From positions 372,001 through 436,000 of the forward strand of contig JAVYJV010000041.1 in the NCBI GenBank assembly GCA_034509755.1: a stretch of 64,000 bases of DNA, given 5' to 3'. The position numbers and the translations under genes are program-made. Below the pieces are notes generated by a model. It saw only the letters and a list, made by a program, of their open reading frames with translations, was not told the origin of the DNA and made no database searches. This document shows, in pieces, positions 12,002-26,557 of the stretch; within the stretch, counting starts at the first letter, position 1, and every line of letters starts with the position of its first letter. The stretch comes from Anisodus tanguticus. Taxonomy: Eukaryota; Streptophyta; Magnoliopsida; Solanales; Solanaceae.

Positions 12002-15000
12002 TTTAATAAACTTGTTTCTTAATCAAGATTGATAAAATTTCTATTTTATTTAATTCTTGTAACATTACAGTTAAACAAAAAAACAATCGGCAAAAGCAAA
12101 ATTTAATCATTATTAAATAAATTGATCACTATTGTATAAAAATTTCATATTTAGCTTTTTAACTTATGAAGTATATGAAAACTTATTAATTTTTTTGAAG
12201 AAAAAAACAATTTAAGGTTTACAAAGACTAAAAATATTTTAAGTTGAAAATTGTCACAAAACAGAATAAAAAGTTAAAGCAAAAAATTTATTCACAAATT
12301 TTGAACAAAAGAATTAGCACAAATAGAATAATTCTAAAAGTTGAATAATTATTAAGTTAATATTCACTTATATTTTTTGATTGTATAAACATCAATCTAG
12401 TCGAAATAATTTTTCTTGAATTTTTCTTTTCTTTTGTTATAAAATTTTTTTCACAAATTTTTCACAAACTTTTTCATTAAAAAAATGAAAATTATTAAAA
12501 AAGATTATTAAGATTTTTTTTAAAAAACTTTTATTGTTAAATTTTGATAAAACCTTTTTAATTTTGAGAAAAAATCTTTAAACACTGATATTTATCTACT
12601 TAAACATTGTTAAGAACTTATAAACCAATTGACTACTAAATTTTTTTCTAGTTTGAATAAAAAAAAGTTTATAATCAGTTAAAACAGGCTAGTTTTAATA
12701 AGAAAAAAAGCTTATATTATCACAATTTAGTTATTTTACGCTTGATTAGCAGTCCAGTTTATTCATTTTGTGATTTTTACAACACAGATTCACAATTTTT
12801 AAAGTTTAAAATAAATTCCATTTTTTAGCAAATTCCAATTTAAAAAAAAATTGATTTAAATTGATGATCTAAATAAAAGAGAATTACAAAGATTTAGATA
12901 AAAAAATTTAATTGAATGACTTCAAAATTAAGATTAGAATCATTATTTTCTAAAATGTGTCACAAAAATTTGTAGTTGTGAATAAAAAGAAAAGAAATTT
13001 TTAAAAACACAACTTTAAAAACAGATAACTTAACATTTACGCCAAGTTTTTGAATTTTAAAACCAGAAGCTAATTTGTTAAGATTGATTTTATGTTTAAA
13101 TTTTCTTGTTTTTCCTAAATTAGTCACTTATTAAGCTTATAATTTTTAAGATAACATGAATAGTGTTAATTAAAATTTGTTTCAAATAGTTAAAAACAAA
13201 TATTTAAAAGCTTTGCTTGTTTATATTGTTATTTTAAACTTTGGAAAAAAAACTTTCTTTTCTAAAAACTTGATACCTAAAAATAGTTTATTGATAAAAA
13301 TTTTAATTATATTTAATTAAAAAATTTAATCATTTTAATGTAAAAAATTAATTTAATTTAAAATCTAAAAAAGTATTAAATTTACTGAAAAAATTTTGTA
13401 TCACAATGAAAAAAAATTTTAGATTAAATTTATATCAAATTTTTAAAGTTGTTTATAAAATTAAACTAATTAAATTTTTTAATAAAAATACTCAGACTAA
13501 TTTAAAAAATACCTAAAAAAAAAAAAAATTTTTCTCAAATATTTTCATTGTTCTAAAATTAAAACATTGTACATGCGAATAAGTTTTAAGCAAGAAACAA
13601 TTTCCGTTTTGAAAAAAAAAGTTATCAAAAAAATAAGTATTAAGATACTTTAAAAATTAGTCAGCCATTAACACCAATAAAAGAAAAATTTTTTAACGTG
13701 ATGTGGCAGTCATCATTACACCTAGTTTAAAAAAAATTCTGAATTATTAAGCTTAAGTTAATTTTAATTTAACTGACAGTTTTCTTTTTAAGTTTTTATG
13801 CTTTGCTTTATTAAACAAAATCACGAGACACTTTAAAAAACAATAATTTTTTTATACACAATTAATGATGAACACTGATTTTTACTATTGTCTAAAGACA
13901 TTCATATTTAGTTTTTTAAAAATCTATTTTATTGAAATCCTTTGTCTAAATAAATTTTACAACTCTTTTTCTCTGTCTTTTTACATATTTTTAGAAAGAA
14001 AATTTTTTTTTTTCTAAATTTAACTTAGCAACCTTATGAATTTAATTGATTTATATTTAACTGTCAAAACCCAAATTATGTTTATCATTTTTTATGAATT
14101 TATAATTTTCTGATATTTTTTTAAAATATTCTTTATTCAGATTTGAGGATTTTTTTTCAAAAAAAAACCTAGGTTTTCGTAAATTTGAATTATTTTTTAA
14201 CTAAAAAAACTAAAAATTTAGGGAAATTTTTTTTTTTTCAAACTTAAAATTTTTAAACCGGAAGTTTTGTTTATTAAAAATTTTTTTAGATGTAGAAATA
14301 GTAAGAAAATTATTTTAGACAGTTATTTAAAATTGCGTGACAATAAAAAATTATAGAAAAAATTATTTAAATAAATCTAATTAAAATTGAGTAAAGCACA
14401 AATTTCGACTCAATTATATTTAAACTAATTTAAATTCAAACTTTGATAAACAAAGATTTTTGAGAAACTTAAAATTCTTAAAATCTACAATTTAAATATA
14501 AAATATTTTAATACTTTAAAAAAAATATTAAAAAAGTTAAACTTTTTCTTATTTTTACCTTATACTTTAACAATAATTGTTGAAAACTATATCCTATTTT
14601 GTTTAAAATATCAAAATTTAAATAAAAAATTTTTATTTCAAAAAGTATCAAAACTTTTTTAATAGTTTAATGTCTAAACATTTTGAAATAATGCTTAAAC
14701 ACTTAAAACTTAATGTTCAAAAACTTTAAATTCTAGTAAAATTATTAAACTTAACAATGAGATTAATTATACTTGTTTGATTAAAAACACAATTTTTATT
14801 TAAATTTTATTTTCAGAATTGCTTGTTGATAAAAATTTTTTATTTTTGTAATAAATTTTTAATTAAATTATAAAATTGACACAATAAATAGATAAAAAAA
14901 CTTAAAAATTTATTTTTTTTTTCAAAAATCGAAAATTATTATAAAAAAGAATAAAACAAAAATTAGTCACGATTTATTTTATTAAATACAAAAATGAAAT

Positions 15001-18000
15001 TAACATAGACATTAAAAAGATAGAAAATAACTTTTGGTCGTCTGAAATAGAAATGAACTCTGAATTTCAATACAATTTGGTTCAACAAAAATTAAACTTT
15101 CTAGACTTTTTAGATGAGGCCCGTTAAAAAATAAAGCGTATACGCCTGTAACTAAATAATATTTTACATCGTTTTTAGACATCAAAAAAACCCGCCTTTT
15201 TTTGCAAAAAAAAAAAAAGGATATATATATGTTTAAAACCTAGATACTGTAATTTATTTAAAAGAACCTGGCGCCACCATTAGAATTAAAAACTTAAATT
15301 TGAAATAATAAATTTAACATTTTAAACTATTTTATACTTGTTAGCTTTCTATTGCAAAATGATTAAACTATCAATAATTAATAAAAAAAACTCTAAAATT
15401 TACAAAAAAAATTGGCAAAACTTTTTCAACCATAAAAAAAACAAATCTTTTAAACCAATTTGTATATTCTTTAAACTTTTATTGGTTAATAGCTAACAAA
15501 ATTACTTATCTGTTTTTACCACTCGTTAAACCATGTCATTTGACTTTTATTTTTTTATAGTAAATGAAAATAAGATAAAAATAATTTTATAAAAATTAAT
15601 ATGAAAACAAATTAAGATGGAAATTTTAAATAATTGTTTTTTGATCAATATCTAAATATTAAAAGATTTTTTATTTAATAAAAGAATAAAAAAATCAATT
15701 AATGAAATCTTAATTAATAAATTAAAAGAATAACTGGTTAAAATTGTTTCAAGAAAATTTTATTTGAAAAAAAAATTATTTTGTTTTAAGAAAAACTATT
15801 TTGTAAAAGAAAAAACTATTTTACTGAAAAAACAATTTTACTGAAAAAAACTACTTTAAACTAAAAAATTCAGATTAAGGAAAAACAATTTTATAAAATT
15901 TTTTTGACTTTTGAAATCCTTAACAAAATATTAAATTGTTAAAAGCCATTTTAACAAAGATAATTTATAAAAAAATTTTAATTTTTTTCATATGTTTTAA
16001 TTAAAAAATTTAATAAATGGTTTTGAGATGATTATTTTTACCTTTGAGGTTAAAAGATAAACATTTATATGAATAATTATTTTCAAAAGTATTTGCATCA
16101 ATTAAATTTTATTCAAAAAAAAGAAAAAATAAATAACAAAGGCTTCATCAGAATAAGTTAAAAGTTTTTTTTTTCGAATTGAATATTTTAATTTTAGTAT
16201 TTTGTAAAAAAGAAAAACTACTTTTTAAATTTAAAAAAAAAGTTTAACAAATTCAAAGCTTTTTTTAAAAAAATTCAAAGTCTTTTAAAACTTTCTACAA
16301 GTTTAAAGTTTTACACAAATAAAGTTTAATTAATTTAGCTAATCAAAATGAAAGAAATTTCGCTTTAAAATTATTCAAGTCTTTAGTACGTGAAAAATTA
16401 AAATCAGTAAAAAAAGATAAAAATCTTAAAATTCAAAACCAGATTTTTTTTTTTATTAAACAAAAAAAAGAAGATAAAATTTTAAAAATAACTTGATTGT
16501 TTTTATTGAACAAAAGTTACTCATTTGTTCTAATTAAAAAAAAAGTTGGAAAATTTTAAATAAAATAAGAAGAGATTTAGATTTTAAAATCATAAAAATT
16601 GTTTATGTTTAGTTACTTAGAATTTTTCATAAGAACAAAATTAGTTATTATAAATAATTAAATGATAATTTAATTTTAATATGAGAATTAAATTTTTTTA
16701 AATTTTTATAGTCAATTAGTAAAATTTTTTTACTTTAATTAAACAATTTAATGAGTTATACCTTTGAAAAAAAAAATATAAACTTACAATGACCAATGTT
16801 TAATTGAAGTTTTACCCTCCTATTTTTTTTAAAATACAAAGAAAATTTTATTTTAAAAGAACATCATTATGAATTCTCTAAAGACCTAAAGGATTTTTAA
16901 GTGTCATTAAAGAAATTTTTACTGAAATTCTAATAACACTTAACAAGAAAATAAAAAAAAAGTTTGAAATTGTACTAAAATTTACTTTAGTCTTAAAAAA
17001 TTTTTAAAACGTTCAAAATTACAAAAATAAGCTGAAAGCTGTTCTTGATTAATTAGAAAGTAATTATAAAAAAAAACTTTTAATACTTAAGCTAAAATTA
17101 GATGAAAACTGATGAAAAAAAACTTATTGATTTTTTAAAAACAATTAAACATTTTTAAAAAGATAAAGATTTCAATTACCTGAGTATATTTTGAAAAAAA
17201 ATAAATTAAAACGAATAAAAGCTAAGTAAAAACAGAGTTTGAATTTAAAATCAATAATTGTTTTTATAGCTACAAATTCTTATATATTTCTTCTAACATA
17301 AAATAAATTAAATTCAAGTTAAGCTTTATCTTGAATTTTATACAAAAAAAGCTTTTAAAAAATTTATCAATAATTTAAAATTTTTTATAAAATATTTTAT
17401 AGAATGAATTTTGGAAAGTGTTAAAAACAAATTAGAATTAACTTAAAAAAAAATTGTATTTAGCTTTTTTTTAACTTTAAAATATGTCTGAAAAAATTTT
17501 CTTTTCAATTATTTATGAGCAGATGATTTACATGACCGAAGCACTTGATTAGGGTATCCATAAGGAAGAAAAACGGTCAAGAAATACGAATAATTTGAGA
17601 TGGCTTTTGGTTTCAAAAAATAAAATAAATGAAGAACTAAAAAATATGAAAAAAAAAGTTGACAAAAGAAAAGCCATTTGCAATTTTAAATCGTATTCAA
17701 TTCAGATTAAACACGCAGATTGCTAGCAACAATGATTGATGAAAAATAAACGAAAAATAAATTTTTTATGGTTAAAAAATAAAAACTTAAAAATTATTAA
17801 AAAGAGAAAAAAATTGAAAAATATTAAAAAATTACATAAAATTTTTATAAAAAAAAATTTGTTTTTAGCGGTAGTGGTCATTTTGACTAAACTTGCTTCA
17901 TTTAACCACAAAAAAAGTTTCTTAAAGACTGTTTTGAGTATTATAAAAAAAATAATAAAAAAATGCTTCAATGTCCGTTTACCGATTACTGGCGGAAGTG

Positions 18001-21000
18001 GAAAAAGAATACTAAAAAAAAAAAGCTTAAGAAAAACAGAAACTCAAAATACATAAAAATTAAGTTACTAAAAAGAAAATATTCTTTTAAAGTTTTTTTG
18101 TTAAACTTTATTAAAAGATTTATTCAACTCAAAATTATTAATAAGTTTTTAAAAATTTCAATTTCAATTCAAGAAAAAGATTTAAAATAAATTGTGATTT
18201 TTTTGAATCAAGTTACTTTATTTTGTGAAATAGTTTTTAAAGGTAAACTTTAATAAAAACAATATTTTCTAAACAAAAAAATTTTCATTAAATTGAATAA
18301 TCTTAAAGAGAATAAAAAACAGACTTTTGAAAATTTTTCAAATTAAATACAAATGAATTTACTGATTTTATATTAAAATAAATTTACTGATTTTTAAAGT
18401 TATGGCAAATTTTACTGATATAAAAGTTTTGGTAATTTTTACTAATTTTAAATGTTGTATTAAAGTTTTCTGATTTTTGAAGTTATAGTAAAGTTTACTG
18501 ATTCTTAAAGTTATATTTAAACCAATTTATTATTTTCAAAGTTATTTTCAAGATGAATTTACTTATTCTAAAATTAATAATAAAATGAATTTAGCTTTCA
18601 ATGTGAATAGTTCTCAAAAATTTTAATGAATTTACTTATTGAAATTATATTCGAATGAATTCACTGTTTTTTAAAATTATAAACAGATGATTTTTTTCTA
18701 TATTTAAATTAGTTTACTCTTAAAAATTATCCACAAATAATTTATTTTTAGAAAAATCCTAAAATAATCAATTTAAATTAGCAATTATTTGAAACAATTT
18801 CAAAACAGAAATAATTAGCTGGATTGTTTAAGTGAAAAAATTTTTTTGAATAATATTTTTGAATTCTTATACAAATTGTTTTGAAAATAATTTTTTCAGT
18901 TTTTTTTATAACTGCAATTAACATTAAAATGAAAAATTATATAAAAATTAGCTTATTTAAACTTTTTTTGAATTTCAAAGAGAAAAATTTTAAAATGACA
19001 TTTTGTTTTAATAGACAAAAACTCTAAGTAAAATTATTTAATTTTAAATCTAACGTTTTAATGATTTAGCTAAAAAAAAGAAAAGTGGATTGAAGCATGA
19101 AATAAATGTAAACGAGTTAAAATAAATTAATTTTCATTGATTCTACAATCAAAATTAAATGTCAGGCTTATTTTTTTTTTTTCAATTTTTATCTGAAACA
19201 AAAAATTAAAATTGAAACATAGGCAAATAATTTTTTACTAAATAAACCTTGATCATTAAATTTTAGCAAATATTTTTTATGAAAAAATGAAACCTGTCAA
19301 TTTTTTTTCTTTTACATTGTTTACAGTTTACCAGATTATTCATTTCACGTTTAAATTTATTGCTTTTGATTTATGCTTTTCATCTTATAAGGTAAAAATT
19401 CATGCATTATCAAAATATAATTAGGTGTAGTTTAGCAAGTAATTAAATAATATTAAATCAAATTTTGTTTTATTTTAAATAAATTAGATGTAATTTAATA
19501 ATATTATTTAAATGAAAGCTTAAATAGAGAAAAGATAAAAAATCAATGTCATTTCAAAAATAAAATTAAAGTTAAAACATGAACATTTTTTTAATTTAAC
19601 TTTCACAAAAATTTTCTTAAAATTGTTTTAAATTTTCAGCAAAAAACATATTTAATCTTAAAATAGTTTTTTGTTTTAAATCATTATTTGAACAGGTTAA
19701 AAGATATATACATAAAAAAACAATCAAAAGGGTCGATCAAAAGATGAACTGTCAGTTTGTTCATTTTTCAAACTTAAATTGATTTATGGAAAGCGGAAAC
19801 TTTTGTCCAAACAGAAAAACAATAAAAAACTTTTATCCACGAGTAAAAAATAAAAAAATTGTCTTTTTTATTTAACGTTTTATAATAAAAGTAAAATTTT
19901 ATGAAAGATGTAAAATAAAACGAATTTTAAAATGATATATTTTGTAAACATAAATTTGTTAAATATAAAAAAATCTGAAAAAACTTATAAAAAACCATTT
20001 GTTTAATTTTTTGTCTGTTTATTGACAAATTAAAAAAAAACTTTTTTTGTATGTTAATTTCTGAAAATTTAAAAATGACCAATATTTTTTTAAACTAAAA
20101 ATTTTAATTTAAAGGTCAGTGATTTTTAATTAAAAAATAAACAAAACTGAATTTATTAATTTGAATAAAAATTATTAAAAAAACTACTTAATTTTTTATG
20201 TTATTAAAACTGTTTGATAAAAATTATTTTTTGAATACTAAATTATAACAAAAATATTCATTTCTCTTTAACAGTAAATCTAAAAAAAAAAATTTTCAAT
20301 AAAAGAAGTTTTTGACCAAATTTGAGATTTTTGATTAACTGAAATTTGAAATGTCTTTAAAAATAAGAGAAACTGATTTTATTTTCTTTAAAATTTCAAA
20401 TCAATAAAAACTCAATCATATTAAAATTTGATTTATTTGATATTTTGTTTTTCATAATTTTTTAATGTTTTTTTCTGAAGAAAAGAAAGAATAAATTTAA
20501 TTAAATGAAATTAAGTTCTAAAACAATTTCATTAAATAAGTTTATTTAAATAATTAAAATGTTTCTAATTGATCAAAAATTTGTTTAATCAATAAAAAAA
20601 TTTATCTTTTCTTTTTAAAAAAACTTTGAATTTACAAATTAAAACATGTTTTATAATTTTATAAAACTTAATGTAAACAAAGAAAATAATAAATAAAAAA
20701 AATTTAATCATAAAACCATTCGCTTAAAAAAATAGATAAACTTCCGGTTAAAGTAAAATTAACTACCGGTTATTTAAAAAAAAAAAGCTCAATGGATATA
20801 TAATAAAGATGCTACACACAGGGTCATCACAAAAAACATCCGGTAGATAAAAAAAAAACCCCAGAAAAAAATTTTTTTTTAAAATCTTATATACATAAAA
20901 TACGCCTTATTTAATAAAGTAACTTTAGTTTAATAAGATCAAAAAACTAACAAATTGTAATTAATGACAAAACATAAGTATTAATGGTCATTTAAAAAAA

Positions 21001-22233
21001 TAACAATATAAAACTGTTTGTGGCAAAATAATAAGTTATAATACCTTGTTTAAGAAAAATAAAATTGATCAAAATAGTTATATCTGTTTAATTTTATTAA
21101 AAGAAAATTTAATAAATTGATCAATTAAAAAGTAAAAAAATATAAAAACTAAAATTAGCATATTTTTAATTCTTTAAATGCCATTTATAAACATTTAAAT
21201 CATAAAACAAGCTTTTAATCTAATGAAGCTGAAACAAATGCTTTTGCTGCCAGTGTCAGAGTTTAATTTCAAAGTTTTAAAAGCTGCTTATTATTGTTGG
21301 TGAAATTAATTATGTAAAAAAATTTCAGAAATATCCTTCAATTTAATTTAAAAGTTGATTTAAAGATAATCAAAAAATTTTAAAACAAAAATTTGAATTA
21401 AAATGAAAAAGAATAAAAAAGAATTAAATTAAAAAAATTAAGTTAAAATTGTAAAGAGTCAAACAAAAAGAAGAAAATTTAATGTTTTTGAAGATATTTT
21501 GGAAAAAATTTCAGTATTTTAATAGAATAATTTTATTAATAATTATTTAATGATTATTCTTTTTAATATTTTTGTTTGTTGTTTATTAAGACTAATTGAA
21601 TTTTTATAAACTCAGTTTTAAAAAAATTCAAATGAAATTATAAAAAAAAGCATTCACTATGCTCAGTAAAGCATAATTTATTTTGAAACTCATAGTTTAA
21701 TCAACAATGATGCTAACTTAAAAATTAAAATTAATCAAAAAAAAATTAGAAAAAACCGCCTACCTCTTTAGTCCTTTTATAATGACAAAACTTAAAGTAT
21801 TTTGTTTTTAAAAATTTTCTTTGAACTTTTTAAAATTTAAAATAAGAAAAATTCTGTTTTGAAAGTTGAATAACTGATGAATAATTGATTATAACACTTT
21901 TTAAATTAGCTAAAAAATTAGTTTTAACTTAAAAAACACTATACTTAAAGACTTTTTTCACAAATTTAACAAAGATATTCATTTTATTTTAATTTAATTA
22001 GTTACTTAACTCATTATACAATGAAACACTATTACATTTAACAAAAAATTAGTTTTAAAGAAAAATTAAATTAAAATTAATTAATGCAGTAGAAGCGTTT
22101 AATTTAAAATTTTTCCAATAAATTTTTAATATTAAATCAAACATCTGCTTTTTTTAAACTTGAGCTCAAATTTTTTAAATAATTTCTAAATTAAGATTAA
22201 AAAATACTGTTTATCAATAATTTTGTAATCAAT
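12002..22233. other. Gene-poor AT-rich desert, middle part
   Basis: No supported gene. Higher-complexity islands lie at about 13,690-13,730, 15,100-15,290 (CpG-containing, see findings), 17,520-18,010, 19,720-19,820 and 20,740-20,860. The ORF at 17,736-18,056 (106 codons) is long for this composition. However, it is a Lys/Ile/Leu-rich low-complexity reading of an A-rich strand with no recognisable domain, so I do not annotate it as a gene. A degenerate tandem repeat occupies 18.35-18.70 kb. Confidence 0.55.
18350..18700. repeat. Degenerate tandem repeat, ~28 bp period
   Basis: A phrase close to AATTTACTGATTTTTAAAGTTAT recurs about ten times with substitutions, indels and variable spacing (near 18,355, 18,380, 18,410, 18,437, 18,466, 18,497, and more weakly to about 18,700). 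No copy is intact enough to define a founder unit. It is interpreted as an old, decayed minisatellite in noncoding DNA. Confidence 0.55.
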
Positions 22234-22366
22234 AAAATAGAAAATAGAAAATAGAAAATAGAAAATAGAAAATAGAAAATAGAAAATAGAAAATAGAAAA
22301 TAGAAAATAGAAAATAGAAAATAGAAAATAGAAAATAGAAAATAGAAAATAGAAAATAGAAAATAG
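22234..22366. repeat. Perfect (AAAATAG)19 microsatellite
   Basis: Nineteen uninterrupted copies of the heptamer AAAATAG (CTATTTT on the other strand) span 133 bp and run directly into an A-tract. The absence of any interruption suggests a young, length-variable locus. It is internal and not a telomere repeat: it lacks the G-run of TTAGGG-type arrays. Confidence 0.97.
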
Positions 22367-25300
22367 AAAAAAAAATTCTCTAATATCTTGTAAATTGAAA
22401 AATTGAATTCTAATTATAAAGTTTTAAGAAAAAACTTAAAAAAACATCTTAAATATTTTAAGTTTCATTAAGTATAATTAATCAAACTAATGGTGAAATT
22501 TAAATAATTTATTATAAAGAAAAATTTTTAGTGAGAATCAATTTAAATTAACATTCATAACAAAAGAAAATTTTTCAAAAAACTTGTTAAGCTTTTGTAG
22601 AAGTTTGGCTAAAAGTTCATTATACACAAATAAAAGGCTAATTATAAATTTAAAAAACAATGGTACTTTATTAAAATTTTTTGTTTTTAGCCAAAAATTT
22701 TAAAAAAATCTAAAAATGTATATGGGTCAATTGTAATAATAAACTCATTTAATAAGAATAGAGTTTTTTTATATGAAAAGGAATTTTTAAAAGCTTTCAA
22801 GATTTAAACGTGAAATTTCGAAAAAAAGTTATCAAGTTTACAAAGTTTTTAATTTTAAATAAAAGAAAAGGATATTTTCGAATTAGAAAATCTAAACTTT
22901 TGAAATTTTTTTATAATTTGAAATTTCATAGCGTTAAAAAACTATTAAAACATCTTATTTCCGCTAAAAAAATTTTTTTAAAATCAAACTTAGGATTTTA
23001 AAAAGCAATAAGTTTAGTTTAAAATTTCTTTTTTAATCAAAAACTTTAAGATATTTACAATGTCTGTATGTTTAAAGATTAAAGAAAAAAATTTACGGCC
23101 AATGATCAAATCTACTAATAAAAACAGTTACAATACTTTTTTGACAATAGTTTTAAATTATTTTGACTTAAAATTTTAGTTTAGACAAAATGTTCAAACC
23201 AGAGATTAGCAAATAAATCTTATTAGTTAATTAGCTGTTTAATTAATTATTCAATTAAAAGCTAATTGATTAGTTCATTGAAGCATGAAAAAAATACTAA
23301 TAAAAAGAAACGCTATTTTAATGCTTGGATGGTTAAAGACTAATAAAATCTTGTGAAAAAAAATAATTCATATTTTAAATAGTTTTAAAGCTAAATTAAT
23401 TTAAGACAACATTAGATATTAGATAAGGTAAATTTAACAACAAAAAAAAATCTTAAAACTCATCTATGTCAAGCTTTTTGCATTAAGAAAAAAAAATTTA
23501 TTTTTGTTTAGTAAAACTGTTTTTAAAAGATGTGTTTTCTTTTAAATTAATTGAAAAAAAACTGATGAAAGATTTAAAGTTTTAAAAAGAAAAATGCGTA
23601 AAATTTAATCAATTCTTTTATAAGTTTGACTTTTGCAAGATTTTCTATCAAAATTTTCTTCATAAGTTCTATTTAACTTTTCTAAAGTATTTTATTCTAA
23701 AAGTTTTGTTCTAAACTTTTTTTTTCTAAACTTTATTTTTTAGTTTAGGTCAAGAGTTTTAATTGAATAATATTATAAATGAAAAATATTAAGAATAAAT
23801 TAAGAAAAAAAAATTAAAAAAAGAAATTAAAAAAAATTTTCAATAAGTTTAACTAGAGAATGATTTAAATGTCAAAAAGTTACATTGAAAATCATAAATA
23901 CAATTTCCATTTAAGAATGTTTCAAACTTAATTTATTGAAATCGATTGAGTAAGAAGTACAAATAGAAAAAAAAATCAAATAAAGAAAATGAAAGTTTTA
24001 ATTATTTTCATATACAATTATTAACTCATAGAATTTTTCTTCTAAAAATAATACTTCAAAAATACACTTCAATTCTATTGTTTAAGAAACTTTAATTCAC
24101 AAATTTTCAAGTGACTTTTTTTTCAATGAATTAAACTTTTTATTATCCAAAGATATTTTATAGAAACCAAAAAATCAAATACAAAAAAATTTGCTTAAAA
24201 AAAATTTCTCAAAAATTCTTAAATGAATTCGCTCAACATTTTAAACATAAGTAAATAGATTAATAAAAAAATTTTTATAAAGTTTAAGAATAGAGAATCA
24301 AAAATTTAATTAATTGGAAATCTTAATATTTTTACTCTTAAAATATTTTAAAGAAAATTCTTACCAATTCTTTGTTGTATCATTTCCACAAAAAAATGCT
24401 TAATTTCTTTTTTTAAAATTATAACGCGTTTTTAAAATTGAACTGAAAATGTGCTATAAATTGAATTTATAAATAAAAAAATGTTTGTTGAAATGAATTT
24501 TAAATTTTTATTTCAAAGATTTTTTTGAGATTCAATTTTTAAATAAGAAAATCTTTATCAAAAAAATATTAAATTTTCATTAGAAAAAAACTTTTTTTTA
24601 GCTAATTTAAATTATAAGGAAAAAAGGGAAACTATTTTTAATGCAAAAAAGTGAATTAGTTTGAATAAAATTTAAGTGAATTTAAAAATGTTTATTAAAA
24701 TTAATTAGAAAATGAAAAAAAAATAATGCTTCAAATCATATTGAAATACATATATTTTAAAAAGCTTTTAAGATAGAAAAATATTTAAATTGAAAATGTA
24801 TATCAAATTAAAAAAAAAAAGAAAAAAACTGCATATTGAATTAAGAAAAGAGAATCTAACAAAAATAGAAAATTATAGAAAAATTTTAAGAAAATATAAA
24901 AAGTTTATGGCTTAAAAAGAAAAAAAATTTTATCAAGAAATAACTAATTAAAAAATAAGAAAAAAAATTTTAAGAATGGAAAATTTAAAAAAAAAAATTT
25001 TTGAAAACAAAGTTTTGAAAACAAATTAGAAAATTAACTTATTAAAAAACAAATTAGAAAATTAACCTTTTAAAAAAGAAATTAAAAAAAAACCTTTAAA
25101 AAAAAAACTTTTTAAAAGAAATTAAAAAAAAAGTCTCAGAAAAAAAAACATTAAGAAAACAAATTAGAAAAAGTATTTGAAAAAAAAAAGTAGAAAAATG
25201 TGTAACTAAATAAGTCTAAAAAATAGATTTAAAAAAAGTTGTTGAACGATTTTAAATTAACTTGAGTCTATAAAAATTAGAAAAAAATCAGATTGGTAAA

Positions 25301-26540
25301 ATGCCAACTTATTATTTTACAGCTTTAATTATTGTTAATTTAATGCCAGAAACTAGAAAATTTGTTGAGTTATAATTACTAATTTTATAAAAAGATAAAA
25401 AGATAATAAAACTAGCATATATGTAATAATTTTTTCTACCAAAATCCTTAATAACAAAATCAGAAGTAACAATATTCTTTTTTTTTTTTTGAAAAAGTTT
25501 CGAAAAAAAGAAAAAAAAATAATTAAAACAGTTTTTTTGTGTACAAAAACACTTTATATAATTGTGAACAAAGAAACCAAAATAATTTAAAAGAAATGTT
25601 TTTCCAAGATTAAGTTTTTTTTACGATAAAAACTGTATCCGGTTTAAAAGTTTTTATGAAATGAAAAATAGGGTTTTTTTTTTAAATTCAATGTAATTAA
25701 AAATTTTCTTTTTAATAAATTCAAAAGATTTTAACAAGAACTGTTAATAAAAAAATTTAAATACTTAACAATGAAAAAGAAAATCTTCATAAAACTAATT
25801 ATTTACCTTTAATTAATTATTAGTTAAAAAATTATTTGAAAGTTATAATAATTTTATAAAATAGTCTATATTTTATGTTGCAAAATCACGTTTTTTGATA
25901 AAAAAAAATCTTAAAATGGTTTTTTTAAAAAAAAAATTTTGAAATCAAAATTAAAGAAACTTTGCCATCTCAATTAAAAATTGTTTGTTTTGTGAAAATG
26001 GATTTAAAAAAATAATTTAAATTTTGTAAATGTAGATACTTTTAAATTGCTTCTCTAAAAAAAAATTTTTCAAAAATTTTCATTAAAAATTCTTAACAAA
26101 CTCAAAATTTAAAAAAATTTAACTGTTTAGACATAAAAATAGCGATTTAAGTTGAAAAAAAATTTGAAAAAAAAAGTCTATTAATTTTTAAAAAAGAGAT
26201 TATCATTTTAATATAAAAAATATCTTAAATTTTCTAGATAATTTAAAAATGAATCATTTTGTTATAATTTTTCATTTAAATTATCTCAACTAAAATTAAA
26301 AATTTCAAAGTTTAAAATAAGTTAAGATAATTTATTAAAATTTAACACTAAGATTTAATATCAAGTTTTTACATAATTTTTTGTATAAAGTTTATTTAGA
26401 GCTTCAGATTAGATTTTTAAGAAGTTTTTTACTCATTCAAAACAAAATTTAATTTACAATAAGTTCTTCACAAAGTTTATGAACAATTATTCATTAAATT
26501 GATACAGAATTTTTTATTAGATTCATATGAAGTCCTTTAA
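22367..26540. other. Gene-poor AT-rich desert, right part
   Basis: No supported gene. A 63-codon Lys-rich ORF at 22,810-23,001 has no recognisable features and is treated as chance. At about 24,990-25,200 there are imperfect repeats around ACAAATTAGAAAATTAAC and poly-A/poly-T alternations. Short-range stem-forming A/T tracts are everywhere, as expected at this composition. Confidence 0.55.
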
Positions 26541-26557
26541 AGTTTTGAACAAAATTC

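Noticed and set aside
17600..17677. 9-bp inverted repeat ATGGCTTTT / AAAAGCCAT
   Set aside because: Arms of this length are common by chance in AT-rich DNA, and no further pairing is seen in the ~60-nt loop.
17736..18056. 106-codon plus-strand ORF, Lys/Ile/Leu-rich
   Set aside because: It reads an A-rich strand, has no domain or conserved motif, overlaps other open frames on both strands, and its length is only mildly above chance for a stop-poor purine-rich segment. Not strong enough to call a gene.
22234..22366. Heptamer array considered as telomeric repeat or CRISPR-like array
   Set aside because: Units are contiguous with no spacers, and lack the G-run of telomere repeats.
22810..23001. 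63-codon Lys-rich ORF
   Set aside because: Low complexity, no neighbours, length within chance expectation.
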